From positions 1 through 64,000 of the forward strand of contig DDTO01000007.1 of the NCBI GenBank assembly GCA_002344135.1: a stretch of DNA of 64,000 nucleotides. Direction: 5' to 3'. This DNA comes from Chthonomonas sp. UBA2362 (GTDB taxonomy: Bacteria; Armatimonadota; Fimbriimonadia; Fimbriimonadales; Fimbriimonadaceae). The notes beneath the pieces were generated by a model. That model saw only the letters and a program-made list of their open reading frames with translations, was not told the DNA's origin and did no database searches. This document shows, piece after piece, positions 33,440 through 42,116 of this stretch (positions are counted from its first letter, which is position 1; each line of letters opens with the position of its first letter). A program made the translations under genes and the position numbers.

Positions 33440-35368
33440 CTAACGAGGCTTAACCATATTCAGTTGGTCCAGCTGCAGGATGCCGCCAGCCGCAACGCCA
33501 GTCGTATCGATCAGCGCGTAAACGGTTCCCTCGAAGTCGATGAACCTCGAGAGGTTGGCCAACGGGATCGTGTGGCTCGTCCACGTCGTTGGGACTCCGC
33601 CCGTCCGTACCAGGACGAAGTTGCCGTAAGGGAAGGAGCCGCTCGACCAGTCGTAGAGGTAGATGTTCTCGGTCCCGGTCGTAGTCCCCGCGTATCTTCT
33701 CCGGATGACGAGACTGGAGCCGTTGTTCGCTGCAGCCGGGGCGTTGACGACTCTGCGGAAGGTGGACTGGACGTAAATGCGGCCGTCGTTGCGACGCTCG
33801 CAGGTCGCCACCGCTCCATCGGCCCAAGCCAGTTTCGAATAGGTGCCGTTGTAGAGGGCCGCTCCCTTTGTCCCGGCTTCACAGGCCGGGTAGACGACGG
33901 TAGTGGTGCTCGTGATGCGCGAGGTCGCGACGAGAAGTCCGTCGACGGTCACGACCAAATTGCCGGTCCGGTTCGGCATCGCAAGGTCGACCCAGTCTCG
34001 GCTGCGACGGACGATCTGGACCGTCGTATTGTCCAGCTTGGCCACGACGTTCCGAGGAGGCTGGAACCCGCGCCCGTAGATTCGCATCGTGCCGGCGATT
34101 TGTCCGGGAACTTCTGCGTTCGTAGGAGTAATGTAGCGGGCGACGCAGGGCTTGGGCGGCGCGGGAGTGGTGAGGATCGCCTCCATGGCCCCCCGTGCGT
34201 CGACGATGCCGTAGTTCGAATACTCGCCATAGGGAGACTGCGTGACCAAGGTCGCCGAATCCTCGATTGCCGCTCGCACCGTCTTGTTGGTGGCGCTGGG
34301 GTTCGAGGCGAAGAGCAGCGCGGCCAAACCGGCCACGTGCGGACAGGCGCCGCTGGTGCCTCCGAAGCCGTTGGTATAGCCGTTCGTGGCGGTCGTGGTC
34401 AGGCTCACCCCTGGCGCGGCGACGTCGACCCAACTGCCGTAGTCGGAGAAGCTCGCCTTGTCCGTAGTCATTCCGGTCGCGGCGACGGCAAGAACGGACT
34501 CGTAGCCCGCCGGGTAGTAGGGGTACAAAGTGTCGTCGTTGCCGGCCGCGGCGACGGGGAGAATGCCGCTTCGCTCGCAGTAATCCAGGGCGAGCCGTTC
34601 GGCGTTGCTGACTCGGTCGGAGAAGTAGCTCATCGAGAGCACTTTCGCGCCCATGCTCGCCGCATAGAAGTAGGCCGGGATCAGGTAGGAGTCGAAGAGT
34701 AGCCCGCTGTCGTTGGTCGCCTTCAGACCCATGATTTTGGCTCGCGGGGCGACCCCGCTTCCCCCGATGCCGTTGTCTTGGATCGCCCCGACGAGCCCCG
34801 CACAAGGGGTGCCGTGGCCGAGGTCCTCAAGAGTTGCATCGAGGTTGGCGAAGTCGTAGCCGTTGATGTCGTCGATGTAGCCGTTGCCGTCGTCGTCGAC
34901 GTTGTTGCCGGGGATCTCGTGGATGTTCACCCAGACATTAGCGGCGAGATCGGGATGGTTCACGTTGAGGCCCGTGTCGATGACGGCGACGATAATGACC
35001 GGCGCCCCGATCCCCCAGTCCCATGCAAGGTCGGCCTTGATCGTCCGCATGTGCCACTGGTTCGTCCAGAGCGGGTCGTTCGGCGTGTAAGCCAGCTGCT
35101 TGGCGTGATCAAGGTCGACCCGGGCAATGCCGGGTCGGCCGCGCAGTCGGTTTCTCGCCTCGACGACCGCCCCGGGCGGGATCTTCACGGTCACGTAGCC
35201 GATTTCCGGTGCGCGGCCGATAACTTTATAGCCGGCATCGCGGATGCTCGTCTCGCCCTGTGTGCCCGCGAGTTCGACCATAAGACGCTCCGGATGGCAC
35301 AGCGCGCCATCCACGACCATCGGCCCGTCCTTTTGGGCCGTCGCCAAGAAAATCAGTGACGTCAGCAT
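33440..35368 (-). CDS. Secreted subtilisin-like serine protease (S8)
   Basis: The 642-residue product has a short signal peptide (about 1-12), an I9-like propeptide region (about 25-90) and a full S8 domain. The triad is D131 (AVIDTGLN), H185 (DLGHGTPCAG) and S339 (GGTSGACPHVAGLAAL); the oxyanion Asn is N277 (AAAGNDD). The usual GTSMA motif is GTSGA. A C-terminal IPT/TIG-like beta-sandwich (about 415-480) and a further 150-residue region that may bind carbohydrate follow. It should degrade extracellular protein. A GAGGT ribosome binding site and TATCCT precede it. Confidence 0.9.
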   Translation of the reverse strand: MLTSLIFLATAQKDGPMVVDGALCHPERLMVELAGTQGETSIRDAGYKVIGRAPEIGYVTVKIPPGAVVEARNRLRGRPGIARVDLDHAKQLAYTPNDPLWTNQWHMRTIKADLAWDWGIGAPVIIVAVIDTGLNVNHPDLAANVWVNIHEIPGNNVDDDGNGYIDDINGYDFANLDATLEDLGHGTPCAGLVGAIQDNGIGGSGVAPRAKIMGLKATNDSGLLFDSYLIPAYFYAASMGAKVLSMSYFSDRVSNAERLALDYCERSGILPVAAAGNDDTLYPYYPAGYESVLAVAATGMTTDKASFSDYGSWVDVAAPGVSLTTTATNGYTNGFGGTSGACPHVAGLAALLFASNPSATNKTVRAAIEDSATLVTQSPYGEYSNYGIVDARGAMEAILTTPAPPKPCVARYITPTNAEVPGQIAGTMRIYGRGFQPPRNVVAKLDNTTVQIVRRSRDWVDLAMPNRTGNLVVTVDGLLVATSRITSTTTVVYPACEAGTKGAALYNGTYSKLAWADGAVATCERRNDGRIYVQSTFRRVVNAPAAANNGSSLVIRRRYAGTTTGTENIYLYDWSSGSFPYGNFVLVRTGGVPTTWTSHTIPLANLSRFIDFEGTVYALIDTTGVAAGGILQLDQLNMVKPR

Positions 35369-35383
35369 ACGAAAACCTCGACT

Positions 35384-36166
35384 CTAGGATACTCCCGGGC
35401 GGAGCACGGAATGCTCATCCGGGCGCTTGCGGCTGACGAACATCACTTCCACTTCGTCGAGGCGAATCTTCCGCTTACCCCAGTCGCCGGCGGTGCCACC
35501 CCACACGTTCAAGACCTCGAAACCCGCATGGTGAAGCATCGCGACGATTTCAGGCGGGATAAAGAGCCGCTCGTGGATCGTCATGAGCACGGGCCCTTCG
35601 GGGAGGTTCCACTCATCCTGGTAGGCCGAACGCATCGTGGCCGGGTCGAACTGGCCTGCCTCGACCGCCTCGTCTTTCATCTGCCGGATCGTTGCGTAAC
35701 CGTTCATGGCGGTGAGGACGAACGGCGCGCCCGGCTTCAGAGAAGCCGCCACCGAGCGCAGAATGCCCAAGTCGTGCGCGACCGGGTCTTCCTGGGCTTC
35801 GGTCAAATTGAACGCCCCCTCGCATAGGCAGATCGCCGCATCGAAGGGAGTGGGGTGCACGTATCGGGCCGCATCGGCGTGGACCCACTCGACTTGGACG
35901 CCGGCCTGCTCGGCCCGCAGTTTCGCCCGCTCCAGCATTCCCTCCGACAGATCCACGCCGGTCACTCTCAGGCCTCGTCGGGCGAGTTCGACCGCGTGTC
36001 GGCCGGTCCCGCAGCCGACGTCGAGGATCGCCAACCCAGCCCTCAAAGCCATGACCTCGAAGAGGAAATCCACTTCGACCATGGTGTTCTTGGTGAAAGG
36101 GTTCTCGTCGTAGTGCGCGGCATGGCTATCGAAGAACGCCTGCCAAAAGGTCTTGCCCTCGCTCAC
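35384..36166 (-). CDS. SAM-dependent methyltransferase (methyltransferase 25-like)
   Basis: The 260-residue cytoplasmic protein has the SAM motif LAILDVGCGTGRHAVELARR at about residues 44-63 and the acidic motif VTGVDLSEGMLERA. Later motifs are EWVHADAARYV and LKPGAPFVLTAMNGYA. The substrate is unknown. The start is GTG at 36166, with TACCCT ending 6 bases upstream and no ribosome binding site, another candidate leaderless gene. It ends 15 bases before the subtilase start. Confidence 0.82.
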   Translation of the reverse strand: MSEGKTFWQAFFDSHAAHYDENPFTKNTMVEVDFLFEVMALRAGLAILDVGCGTGRHAVELARRGLRVTGVDLSEGMLERAKLRAEQAGVQVEWVHADAARYVHPTPFDAAICLCEGAFNLTEAQEDPVAHDLGILRSVAASLKPGAPFVLTAMNGYATIRQMKDEAVEAGQFDPATMRSAYQDEWNLPEGPVLMTIHERLFIPPEIVAMLHHAGFEVLNVWGGTAGDWGKRKIRLDEVEVMFVSRKRPDEHSVLRPGVS

Positions 36167-36172
36167 GCGGGA

Positions 36173-36178
36173 AGGGTA
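36173..36178 (-). promoter_or_regulatory. -10 element (TACCCT) of the methyltransferase gene
   Basis: On the minus strand TACCCT ends 6 bases before the GTG at 36166. The site lies just before the pyk stop codon. Confidence 0.45.
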
Positions 36179-36181
36179 CCG

Positions 36182-37585
36182 CTATCGCACGGTCTCGACC
36201 AGCACGAGGTTCGTATGCCCGGGGGTGCCCGGCGGGATGCCGGCAGTGACGACCACGGTGTCTCCGATCTTCAAGCGTCGGTGCCGCAGCAGCGCGTCGA
36301 GTGCGTTGGCGACGATCTCGTCGGTCGTCCCAGGCGCATCGAGTCGAATAGTCTCCACCCCCCAGACCACCGCCAGTTGGCGGAACGTGTGGTCCTCCCA
36401 CGCGACACACAGGATCGGAGCCCGAGGCCGAAACTTGCTCACCATGCGCGTCGTGTGACCGCTGGCGGTGGTGGTCAGCAACGCCTTGACCCGAAGCGAG
36501 TTCGCAAGCCGGGTGGCGGCAAGAGCAACCGCCTCGGTGCACTCAAGGGCGGCGTTTCGCTCGCTCGCGTGGTCGATACGATGATCGAAATCAAAGAGAC
36601 CTTCGGCCTTGTGCGCAATGCGGGCCATCATCTTCACGGCCTCGATGGGATACTCGCCTGCAGCAGTCTCACCGCTTAGCATGATCGCATCGGTACCGTC
36701 GAGGATCGCGTTCGCCACGTCGGTGGTCTCTGCGCGGGTGGGGCGTGGCGAGCGCATCATGCTTTCGAGCATCTGGGTGGCAGTGATAACCGGCTTGCCG
36801 ACCCTGGCGCAACGGGCGATAACTTTCTTTTGAACGAGCGGTACCTCTTCGATATCCATCTGGAGCCCTAGATCGCCGCGCGCCACCATAACGAGATCGG
36901 AGACTTGCACGATCTCGTCGATGTCTCGAACCGCCTCCTTGGTCTCGATCTTTGCGCAGATCCGGACCTGGGGATCGTAACGATCGATGAGCCGCCTCAG
37001 TTCACGAAGGTCGCTCGCCTTACGAACGTAGCTGAGGGCAATGAACTCGACACCGGCCCGGCAGGCTTCGAAGACGTCGGCGACGTCCTTCTCGGTCAGG
37101 CACGGGCTCTCGAACGAGCGTCCGACGAGCGTGACACCCTGGCGCGACTTCACGTGGCCTCCACTGATCGCCTTGGCAGCAAAGCGGCTGCCGGTCTTCG
37201 CACCCAGTTTGAGCTCGACGTCGCCGTCCCCGAGCAGCAGCCGCGACCCGGGCTGCATGGCGTCGAAGATGGTATCGGCATGCACGACGATGTCGGCTAC
37301 TTCCTGCCCCACGGTGAGGGCCTGGCCGGGCACGATTGTGAGGCCTTCGGGCGAAAGGTCGCCGATCCGGAATTTCGGCCCCTGGAGGTCGGCGAGGACC
37401 GCCACCGGCCCGATGCCAGGCGAGCATTCGCGCACCCACTCGATCCAGCGCCGCCGGGTCTCCCAATCCCCATGGCTGCAGTTGATTCGGGCAACGTTCA
37501 TCCCCGCTGCGACGAGATCGCCGATCCGCCTCCGACTCCCCACCGCAGGTCCGAGGGTGCAGACGATCTTCGTGCGTCGCTTCAT
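36182..37585 (-). CDS. pyk: Pyruvate kinase
   Basis: From ATG 37585 the protein has 467 residues (MKRRTKIVCTLGPAVGS). Features are the N-terminal substrate motif MNVARINCSHGD, the catalytic/K-binding ICAKIETKEAVRDIDEIV, the metal/PEP motif VMVARGDLGLQM and the A-loop TQMLESMMRSPRPTRAE. The C-terminal domain is the regulatory fold. It makes pyruvate and ATP from phosphoenolpyruvate at the end of glycolysis. CATAAT stands 9 bases before the ATG. An upstream in-frame extension of 18 codons is not supported. Confidence 0.95.
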   Translation of the reverse strand: MKRRTKIVCTLGPAVGSRRRIGDLVAAGMNVARINCSHGDWETRRRWIEWVRECSPGIGPVAVLADLQGPKFRIGDLSPEGLTIVPGQALTVGQEVADIVVHADTIFDAMQPGSRLLLGDGDVELKLGAKTGSRFAAKAISGGHVKSRQGVTLVGRSFESPCLTEKDVADVFEACRAGVEFIALSYVRKASDLRELRRLIDRYDPQVRICAKIETKEAVRDIDEIVQVSDLVMVARGDLGLQMDIEEVPLVQKKVIARCARVGKPVITATQMLESMMRSPRPTRAETTDVANAILDGTDAIMLSGETAAGEYPIEAVKMMARIAHKAEGLFDFDHRIDHASERNAALECTEAVALAATRLANSLRVKALLTTTASGHTTRMVSKFRPRAPILCVAWEDHTFRQLAVVWGVETIRLDAPGTTDEIVANALDALLRHRRLKIGDTVVVTAGIPPGTPGHTNLVLVETVR

Positions 37586-37594
37586 CCGTGTTCG

Positions 37595-37600
37595 ATTATG
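37595..37600 (-). promoter_or_regulatory. -10 element (CATAAT) of pyk
   Basis: CATAAT on the minus strand ends 9 bases before the pyk ATG; the gap CGAACACGG has no Shine-Dalgarno match. Confidence 0.4.
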
Positions 37601-37676
37601 GCGGGAACTTCGGAACGGCCAACCTGGCCTATGTTGCAACTGGGCCGAACCCTAGGGTCCGCGAGCGGCTGGAATC

Positions 37677-37709
37677 TTTGAAAGCGCGGTCGAGCCCGCG
37701 CACTCCAAA
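37677..37709 (-). terminator. Repeat family B hairpin after hslV
   Basis: A near-identical copy of the element at 33402-33437, again just downstream of a minus-strand gene (hslV ends at 37726). The stem GCGCGG/CCGCGC is followed by TTTC. The conserved placement favours a 3'-end function. Confidence 0.6.
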
Positions 37710-37725
37710 CCGCGCTCCAAGAGCC

Positions 37726-38253
37726 TCAGACGACCTCGACGACCACGTTCGCGTTCGTGAATACGCAGATCTCCGCGGCCACCCCGAGGGATTCGCGGGC
37801 GATGGCCTCGGCGTCGAGGTCGGTATGACGGAGCAGGGCGCGGGCGGCGGCGAGGGCGAAAGGGCCACCGGAGCCGATTCCGGCCACACCATCGTCGGGC
37901 TCGATCACGTTGCCATCTCCGCTCACGAGAAGGAGTCCATCGGAGTCGGCGGCGATCATCATCGCGTTGAGTTGGCGCAGGACCCGATCGGTTCGCCAGT
38001 CCTTGGCAAACTCCACCGCCGCCCGACGCAGGCCGGAGAAGGCTTCCAGTTTGGTCTCGAAGCGCTCGAGCAAGGCCTGAGCGTCGGCGACCGACCCCGC
38101 GAAGCCGCAAACGACCTTGCCACCGGCTAGACGGCGCACTTTCTTGGCTGTCGACTTGAGAACCGTTGTGTCTCCGAGGGTCACTTGCCCGTCGGCGGCG
38201 ATGGCTGTAGTCCCGTTGCGCCGGACGCCTACGACGGTCGTCGATCGAATCAC
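37726..38253 (-). CDS. hslV: ATP-dependent protease proteolytic subunit HslV
   Basis: The 175-residue proteasome-like subunit starts at GTG 38253. After short propeptide MIRS the mature N-terminal Thr opens TTVVGVRRNGTTAIAADGQV, the catalytic nucleophile with the Asp and Lys partners (DGQVTLGDTTVLKSTAKKV). GSGGPFALAAARALL is also conserved. It forms a double hexamer that degrades unfolded proteins with the HslU ATPase. HslU is not adjacent, unlike the usual hslVU operon. TAGCCT ends 6 bases before the start. Confidence 0.93.
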   Translation of the reverse strand: MIRSTTVVGVRRNGTTAIAADGQVTLGDTTVLKSTAKKVRRLAGGKVVCGFAGSVADAQALLERFETKLEAFSGLRRAAVEFAKDWRTDRVLRQLNAMMIAADSDGLLLVSGDGNVIEPDDGVAGIGSGGPFALAAARALLRHTDLDAEAIARESLGVAAEICVFTNANVVVEVV

Positions 38254-38259
38254 GCCGAG

Positions 38260-38265
38260 AGGCTA
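38260..38265 (-). promoter_or_regulatory. -10 element (TAGCCT) of hslV
   Basis: TAGCCT on the minus strand ends 6 bases before the GTG start; the same hexamer at the same distance precedes the GNAT gene upstream. Confidence 0.5.
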
Positions 38266-38272
38266 CCCAATG

Positions 38273-38758
38273 CTAGAGATCGAGTTCGCAGAAGTACTTG
38301 ACGGCATCCGCATCGACCTCGCGCGCTCCCCGAAAGCCCCATGCCGCGTAGACGTTCCTGGCGTGCTCATTGGTCGCCCCGACCTCGAGGCTGATCCGGC
38401 AGCAGTTCAGAGATCGGGCTTCGGCCTCGACCGCTTCGAAGAGCCTCCGAGCGATGCCTTCGCCACGCCGGTCGGATCGGACGCTCAGGTCGTGGATATT
38501 GAGGATGGGGCGAGCCTTGAACGTGCTGAAGGAAAGAGCGCAAGTAGCGATGCCGACGGCCTGGTCGCCGTCGCAGGCAAGGAAGAGCAACGCCGCTGGA
38601 TGGGCAGCGAGGAAACCCGGCAATCGCCCTGCGATGTCGGTTTCGATCTCGCTGCCGAGACCCTGCGGGTCGCGGGCGTACGCCTGGGTCATGGCAACGA
38701 CCGCGTCGCGGTCGGCCTCTTGCGTCAGGTCGGCCTTCCGGACGACGATCCGTGTCAT
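38273..38758 (-). CDS. GNAT-family N-acetyltransferase
   Basis: The 161-residue protein has the GNAT acetyl-CoA-binding motif A (LSVRSDRRGEGIARRLFEAV, about residues 90-109) and motif B (ATNEHARNVYAAWGF). The N-terminal part reads DAVVAMTQAYARDPQG, similar to general small GNATs. The substrate (amine or protein N-terminus) is unknown. It has its own -10 hexamer TAGCCT 6 bases before ATG and ends 19 bases before hslV. Confidence 0.85.
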   Translation of the reverse strand: MTRIVVRKADLTQEADRDAVVAMTQAYARDPQGLGSEIETDIAGRLPGFLAAHPAALLFLACDGDQAVGIATCALSFSTFKARPILNIHDLSVRSDRRGEGIARRLFEAVEAEARSLNCCRISLEVGATNEHARNVYAAWGFRGAREVDADAVKYFCELDL

Positions 38759-38764
38759 CGTACG

Positions 38765-38770
38765 AGGCTA
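38765..38770 (-). promoter_or_regulatory. -10 element (TAGCCT) of the GNAT gene
   Basis: TAGCCT on the minus strand ends 6 bases before ATG 38758, with CGTACG between; no ribosome binding site. Confidence 0.5.
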
Positions 38771-38825
38771 CCCGGAGATCGAGAAGGTCGCCAGACCGTA
38801 GTCCGGCATCCATGCCCAAGACTGT

Positions 38826-38852
38826 CTCCCCCTCACCGAGCGTGGGGGGGAG
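38826..38852. repeat. Palindromic CTCCCC element after pilQ
   Basis: CTCCCC and GGGGAG arms surround CACCGAGCGTG, about 10 bases past the pilQ stop on the minus strand. The element resembles common intergenic palindromes and is loosely similar to the unit inside argS. It may mark the end of the pilus operon. Confidence 0.45.
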
Positions 38853-38861
38853 TCCTGGGAT

Positions 38862-40463
38862 CTAGTACGGGCCGATGCCGCCGAGGTCCTCGTCTTCGAT
38901 GATGACCGGAGTCACGAAGACGATCAGTTCCTGTTGACCCTTCTGCCGGTTGTTTGCCCGGAAGAATTGGCCGATGATCGGCAGATCGCCAAGAATCGGG
39001 AATCGGGACTCGGAGCCCTGATCCGACTTTCGGGTCAGGCCCGCCAGCGCGATAGTCTCCCCGCTCTTCACGCGGGCGACGACCGCAAGTAAGCTCGACA
39101 GTCGGTCGGGGATTTCCGAACCGTCCGGACCGCGTCGCAGTTGGCCGAAGTCCTGGATCTGCGGAGTCAGGAACATGGTCACCGTGCCGTCGCCGTTGAT
39201 ACGGGGCCGGACGACGAGCTGCGTGTTGACCTGGTACTGGATCGGCTGAGGCACCGTGGTGATACCGCCCGGACCGTTGACGACCTGGTTGATGAAGATC
39301 GTCGTTTCGATGGTCTGCTGAACGATCGCAGTCTGGTTATTGAGCGTCCGCAGGAGCGGCGCGCTGACTGTGATGCCCTTACCAGAGTCGAGCACGGCTC
39401 TCAAGCGGGCGGTCACGTTACCGGTTGCGTAGTTCAGGAAGATCGGGTCTCCGGCTCGGGCGAAAGAGCCCGGTCGGTTGCCGGTGAAGACGCCGCCACG
39501 CTGATAGAGCCAGTCGAAGCCGAGCGCCTTCGTGATCGAAGACGAGGTCGTGATGAATTCGACCTTGACGCTTACCTGTTGGGGAGCGACGTCGAAAAGC
39601 GCGATGTTCTGCTGAAGCTGCCGGATCGCTTCGTCGGTACCCTTGACGACGAGGCTATTGTCGGTCGGGTCGTAGCCGATGTAGTCGATGCCGTCTGGCA
39701 CGAGGCCCTCGCCGGGAGTCAAGTTCGCTTGGTTCTGGCCACCCTGGCCTCCTCCAAGGCCTCCACCGCCGAGGCCACCGCCGCCAAGACCGCCGCCACC
39801 GGGCTGGCCCTGTCCGGCGAACTCGCCCGGCAGCAAGACGCCGTTGCCGGCTTCACTCGCGGGACCGGTTCGCGGGTTCATGTTGTTGATCGGCTGGGAG
39901 GGTGTGTAGACGCCCTGCCCGACCACGGTGAGGTTAGCCCCGCTCAGCACCTGAGTGCTGTTCGTCGGATTCATGCTGAATCGGTTGATCAGCTGGAGGC
40001 CCTGATCGGGGTCGTTGACGGCGACCTTGGTCAGCATCTCGAAGACGACCTGCGGGTCGGCCCGCATCAACTTGACTTTGCGAACTACCTTCGGAGTCGG
40101 CACCTTCACGCCGCTGCCACTCGTTGCTGGCGCTGCGCCATGACGAATGATGAAAACGCCGTTCTCGTCCCGCTCGGCGTATGCGCTCGCTGCTTGACAG
40201 AGATACCGGATAGCCTCTTCCGCGGTCACGCCGGTAAGCGCAAGATTGATGCGCGCGAATTCCTTATCAGTGGGAGCGATGATGAACTGCAGCCCGGTCA
40301 TGCGAGTCAGGGTCTGCGTGGCCGTCAGCAGGTCGGCATCTTTGAGGTTGATGTCCACTCGCTTGGTCAGCGCATTCTCTTGGGCGGCTGCGACCTGGCC
40401 GACCGCCATTGCCACAAAGCAGGCGAGCGCACACAAGCAGTTCCGCCATAGATTCCGTTTCAT
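38862..40463 (-). CDS. pilQ: Type IV pilus secretin PilQ
   Basis: I start at ATG 40463 (MKRNLWRN), 9 bases after AGGAGG, rather than the ATG three codons upstream which abuts that site; 533 residues. Signal peptide (about 1-27), an STN domain (about 30-100; VDINLKDADLLTATQTL), an N1-like domain, a Gly-rich loop (near 225-245), an N3-like domain and the secretin beta-barrel (about 300-525) with SGETIALAGLTRK, SRFPILGDLPIIGQFF and ELIVFVTPVII. It forms the outer-membrane pore for pili. The AMIN domains common in other PilQ proteins are absent. Confidence 0.92.
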   Translation of the reverse strand: MKRNLWRNCLCALACFVAMAVGQVAAAQENALTKRVDINLKDADLLTATQTLTRMTGLQFIIAPTDKEFARINLALTGVTAEEAIRYLCQAASAYAERDENGVFIIRHGAAPATSGSGVKVPTPKVVRKVKLMRADPQVVFEMLTKVAVNDPDQGLQLINRFSMNPTNSTQVLSGANLTVVGQGVYTPSQPINNMNPRTGPASEAGNGVLLPGEFAGQGQPGGGGLGGGGLGGGGLGGGQGGQNQANLTPGEGLVPDGIDYIGYDPTDNSLVVKGTDEAIRQLQQNIALFDVAPQQVSVKVEFITTSSSITKALGFDWLYQRGGVFTGNRPGSFARAGDPIFLNYATGNVTARLRAVLDSGKGITVSAPLLRTLNNQTAIVQQTIETTIFINQVVNGPGGITTVPQPIQYQVNTQLVVRPRINGDGTVTMFLTPQIQDFGQLRRGPDGSEIPDRLSSLLAVVARVKSGETIALAGLTRKSDQGSESRFPILGDLPIIGQFFRANNRQKGQQELIVFVTPVIIEDEDLGGIGPY

Positions 40464-40578
40464 ACTCCTCATCCTCCTGAACCTTCTTGCTCCATTATTC
40501 CCGACGGGCGCCCCCGCCGTCTATCACCGGGAAGCGGCACGAGCCCCCAAGGGAGTTCGTGCCGCGATTCCTTTGTCT

Positions 40579-41283
40579 TTAGAATCCGCCACCGCGGCCG
40601 CCACCGAAGCCGCCGCCGCCTCGACCAAAGCCGCCGCCGCCACCGCCGAGACCACCACCGCCGAAGCCGCCGCCACCGAAACCGCCGCCGAGGCCGCCAC
40701 CGCCGAGGCCGCCACCACCGAGGCCACCACCACCAAGGCCGCCACCGCCGAAGCCGCCGCCACCGAAGCCGCCGCCACCGAAGCCGCCACCGATCAGAGT
40801 ACTGATTTCGGGCTGCAGGGTAGTGTCGGTTCTGAAGTTCTGGCTAAGCAGAGTGAAGACCAGTGCTGGATCGGCATGCCGGATGTGCAGCCGCCGGGTC
40901 GGGTTCTCTTGCCGAACGGGGGTCGCCTCAGAGCCGGTTTCGCCGGTCGGCCGATCGATTTCCTTCGGCACGATGTAGTAGATGCCGCCTTCGACTCGAT
41001 AGGTCGCCTGAACCTGGCCGAGGATGCTCCGAAGAGCGGTCTCGAACGGCACCTGCTTCAGATCGCAGGTGATCGTGCCTTGCACATTGCTGTCGATCGA
41101 GTACGAAATGTTGCCCGCGGCCCGGAAGAGAATCTTGAGGGCGTCGCGGATGTCGGCTTGGTCGAGCTGAAGGGAACCGATTACGACGTCGCGCGGATCG
41201 TTCTGCGCCAGCGCTCGAACCGGGGCCCCGAGCAACAAGCTGCCGACCAAGGCACTTGCGACGAGGATGTAAAGTTTCTTCAT
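40579..41283 (-). CDS. Truncated secretin-like protein with glycine-rich tail
   Basis: The 234-residue secreted protein has a signal peptide (about 1-26), an STN domain (about 34-105; VVIGSLQLDQADIRDALKIL, DLKQVPFETALRSIL) and the beginning of an N1 secretin domain (NPTRRLHIRHADPALVFTLL). The last 70 residues are GGGGF/GGGGL repeats. It has the same N-terminal order as PilQ next door but lacks the barrel. It may be a plug, pilotin-like partner or co-secretin subunit. Located between the PilP-position lipoprotein and pilQ in the same operon. Confidence 0.75.
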   Translation of the reverse strand: MKKLYILVASALVGSLLLGAPVRALAQNDPRDVVIGSLQLDQADIRDALKILFRAAGNISYSIDSNVQGTITCDLKQVPFETALRSILGQVQATYRVEGGIYYIVPKEIDRPTGETGSEATPVRQENPTRRLHIRHADPALVFTLLSQNFRTDTTLQPEISTLIGGGFGGGGFGGGGFGGGGLGGGGLGGGGLGGGGLGGGFGGGGFGGGGLGGGGGGFGRGGGGFGGGRGGGF

Positions 41284-41331
41284 ATACCTGTCTCCACTAC
41301 GTTAGATGCGCATTCCTTCTGTGAGTTTCGG

Positions 41332-42078
41332 CTAGTCGTTGCGAGAAGTTCCGGATCCGCCGCCGCCACCGCCGGGCGACGCGCCGGAGAGACCCGGGCC
41401 AGGGGCTCCGCCACCAGCCGCACCACCGCCTCCCGGAGCGAGGCCTCCACCGCCCTGGTTGCCTCCACCGCCGCCCCGACCGCCACCGCGGCGGCTCTCG
41501 AGCGGCACAACGACTTCTTTCGGGAGGACATCGCCCTTGCGCCGCAAAATCGCCTTCTCGGAGTCGATCGTGAACACCACCCAGTCGGAACCCGCAACCG
41601 ATTGGCCGGGCCTCACTTGGTAAGTCTTTCCGTCCTCCCACTCGATGAGGGCCATCACGGCGTCGCCGAGCAGGATTCCGGCAAGCCGGCGATACGGCTG
41701 TGGCTCCCGCCGCTCTTCCGGATCGGGCTTCTCCTCCGGTGGCTCCCATTCGACCGAAAAACCGCCTGTCTGCAGGACGATCCGCTCGGACCGCTGATCG
41801 CGGTCGAATTGCGTTTCCGGGCCCATCAGGGCGAACGCATCGCCGCGTGTGGCGAAGGTTCGGCTATCGACCAACGCTCGCGTCTCGGCGAATGTCGGAT
41901 CCTGAACTTCCTTGAGGGGAACGCCCGCCTCCGCGCTCAGCTGCGGAGATTCGTCGATGTTCTTGGGTATCGGCTTGGCAGCGGGGGCCGAGACCGCGGC
42001 GTCGTCACCGCCACAGCCCGCCATGCCTACCGCCAAGAAGGCGGCCATCGCGAATTCGATCGTGCTCTTCCAGGTCAT
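41332..42078 (-). CDS. Lipoprotein in the PilP position of the pilus operon
   Basis: The 248-residue product has a lipobox (GMAGC, Cys at about 22), an unstructured linker, and a small beta domain (about 125-190) reading LAGILLGDAVMALIEWEDGKT (as LAGILLGDAVMAL) and YQVRPGQSVAGSDWVVFTID. This resembles the PilP/GspC HR-type domain that links the inner-membrane PilNO complex to the secretin. The C-terminus is Gly-rich. Sequence identity to PilP is not obvious, so the assignment rests on position, lipidation and the YxVRxGQ pattern. Confidence 0.65.
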   Translation of the reverse strand: MTWKSTIEFAMAAFLAVGMAGCGGDDAAVSAPAAKPIPKNIDESPQLSAEAGVPLKEVQDPTFAETRALVDSRTFATRGDAFALMGPETQFDRDQRSERIVLQTGGFSVEWEPPEEKPDPEERREPQPYRRLAGILLGDAVMALIEWEDGKTYQVRPGQSVAGSDWVVFTIDSEKAILRRKGDVLPKEVVVPLESRRGGGRGGGGGNQGGGGLAPGGGGAAGGGAPGPGLSGASPGGGGGGSGTSRND

Positions 42079-42116
42079 GTTCGTTTAGATTCCTCTCGAG
42101 TCCAGCATGTTACATT

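Noticed and set aside
33329..34702. 457-residue plus-strand frame
   Set aside because: Antisense to the subtilase gene, which has a complete catalytic triad.
35213..35225. A second GCCGATAA-like motif
   Set aside because: It lies inside the subtilase coding region with no gene start nearby, showing that the 8-mer can occur by chance.
40582..40790. Repeated GGCGG units suggesting a CRISPR or minisatellite
   Set aside because: They are codons for Gly-rich repeats in the truncated secretin paralogue, without spacers.
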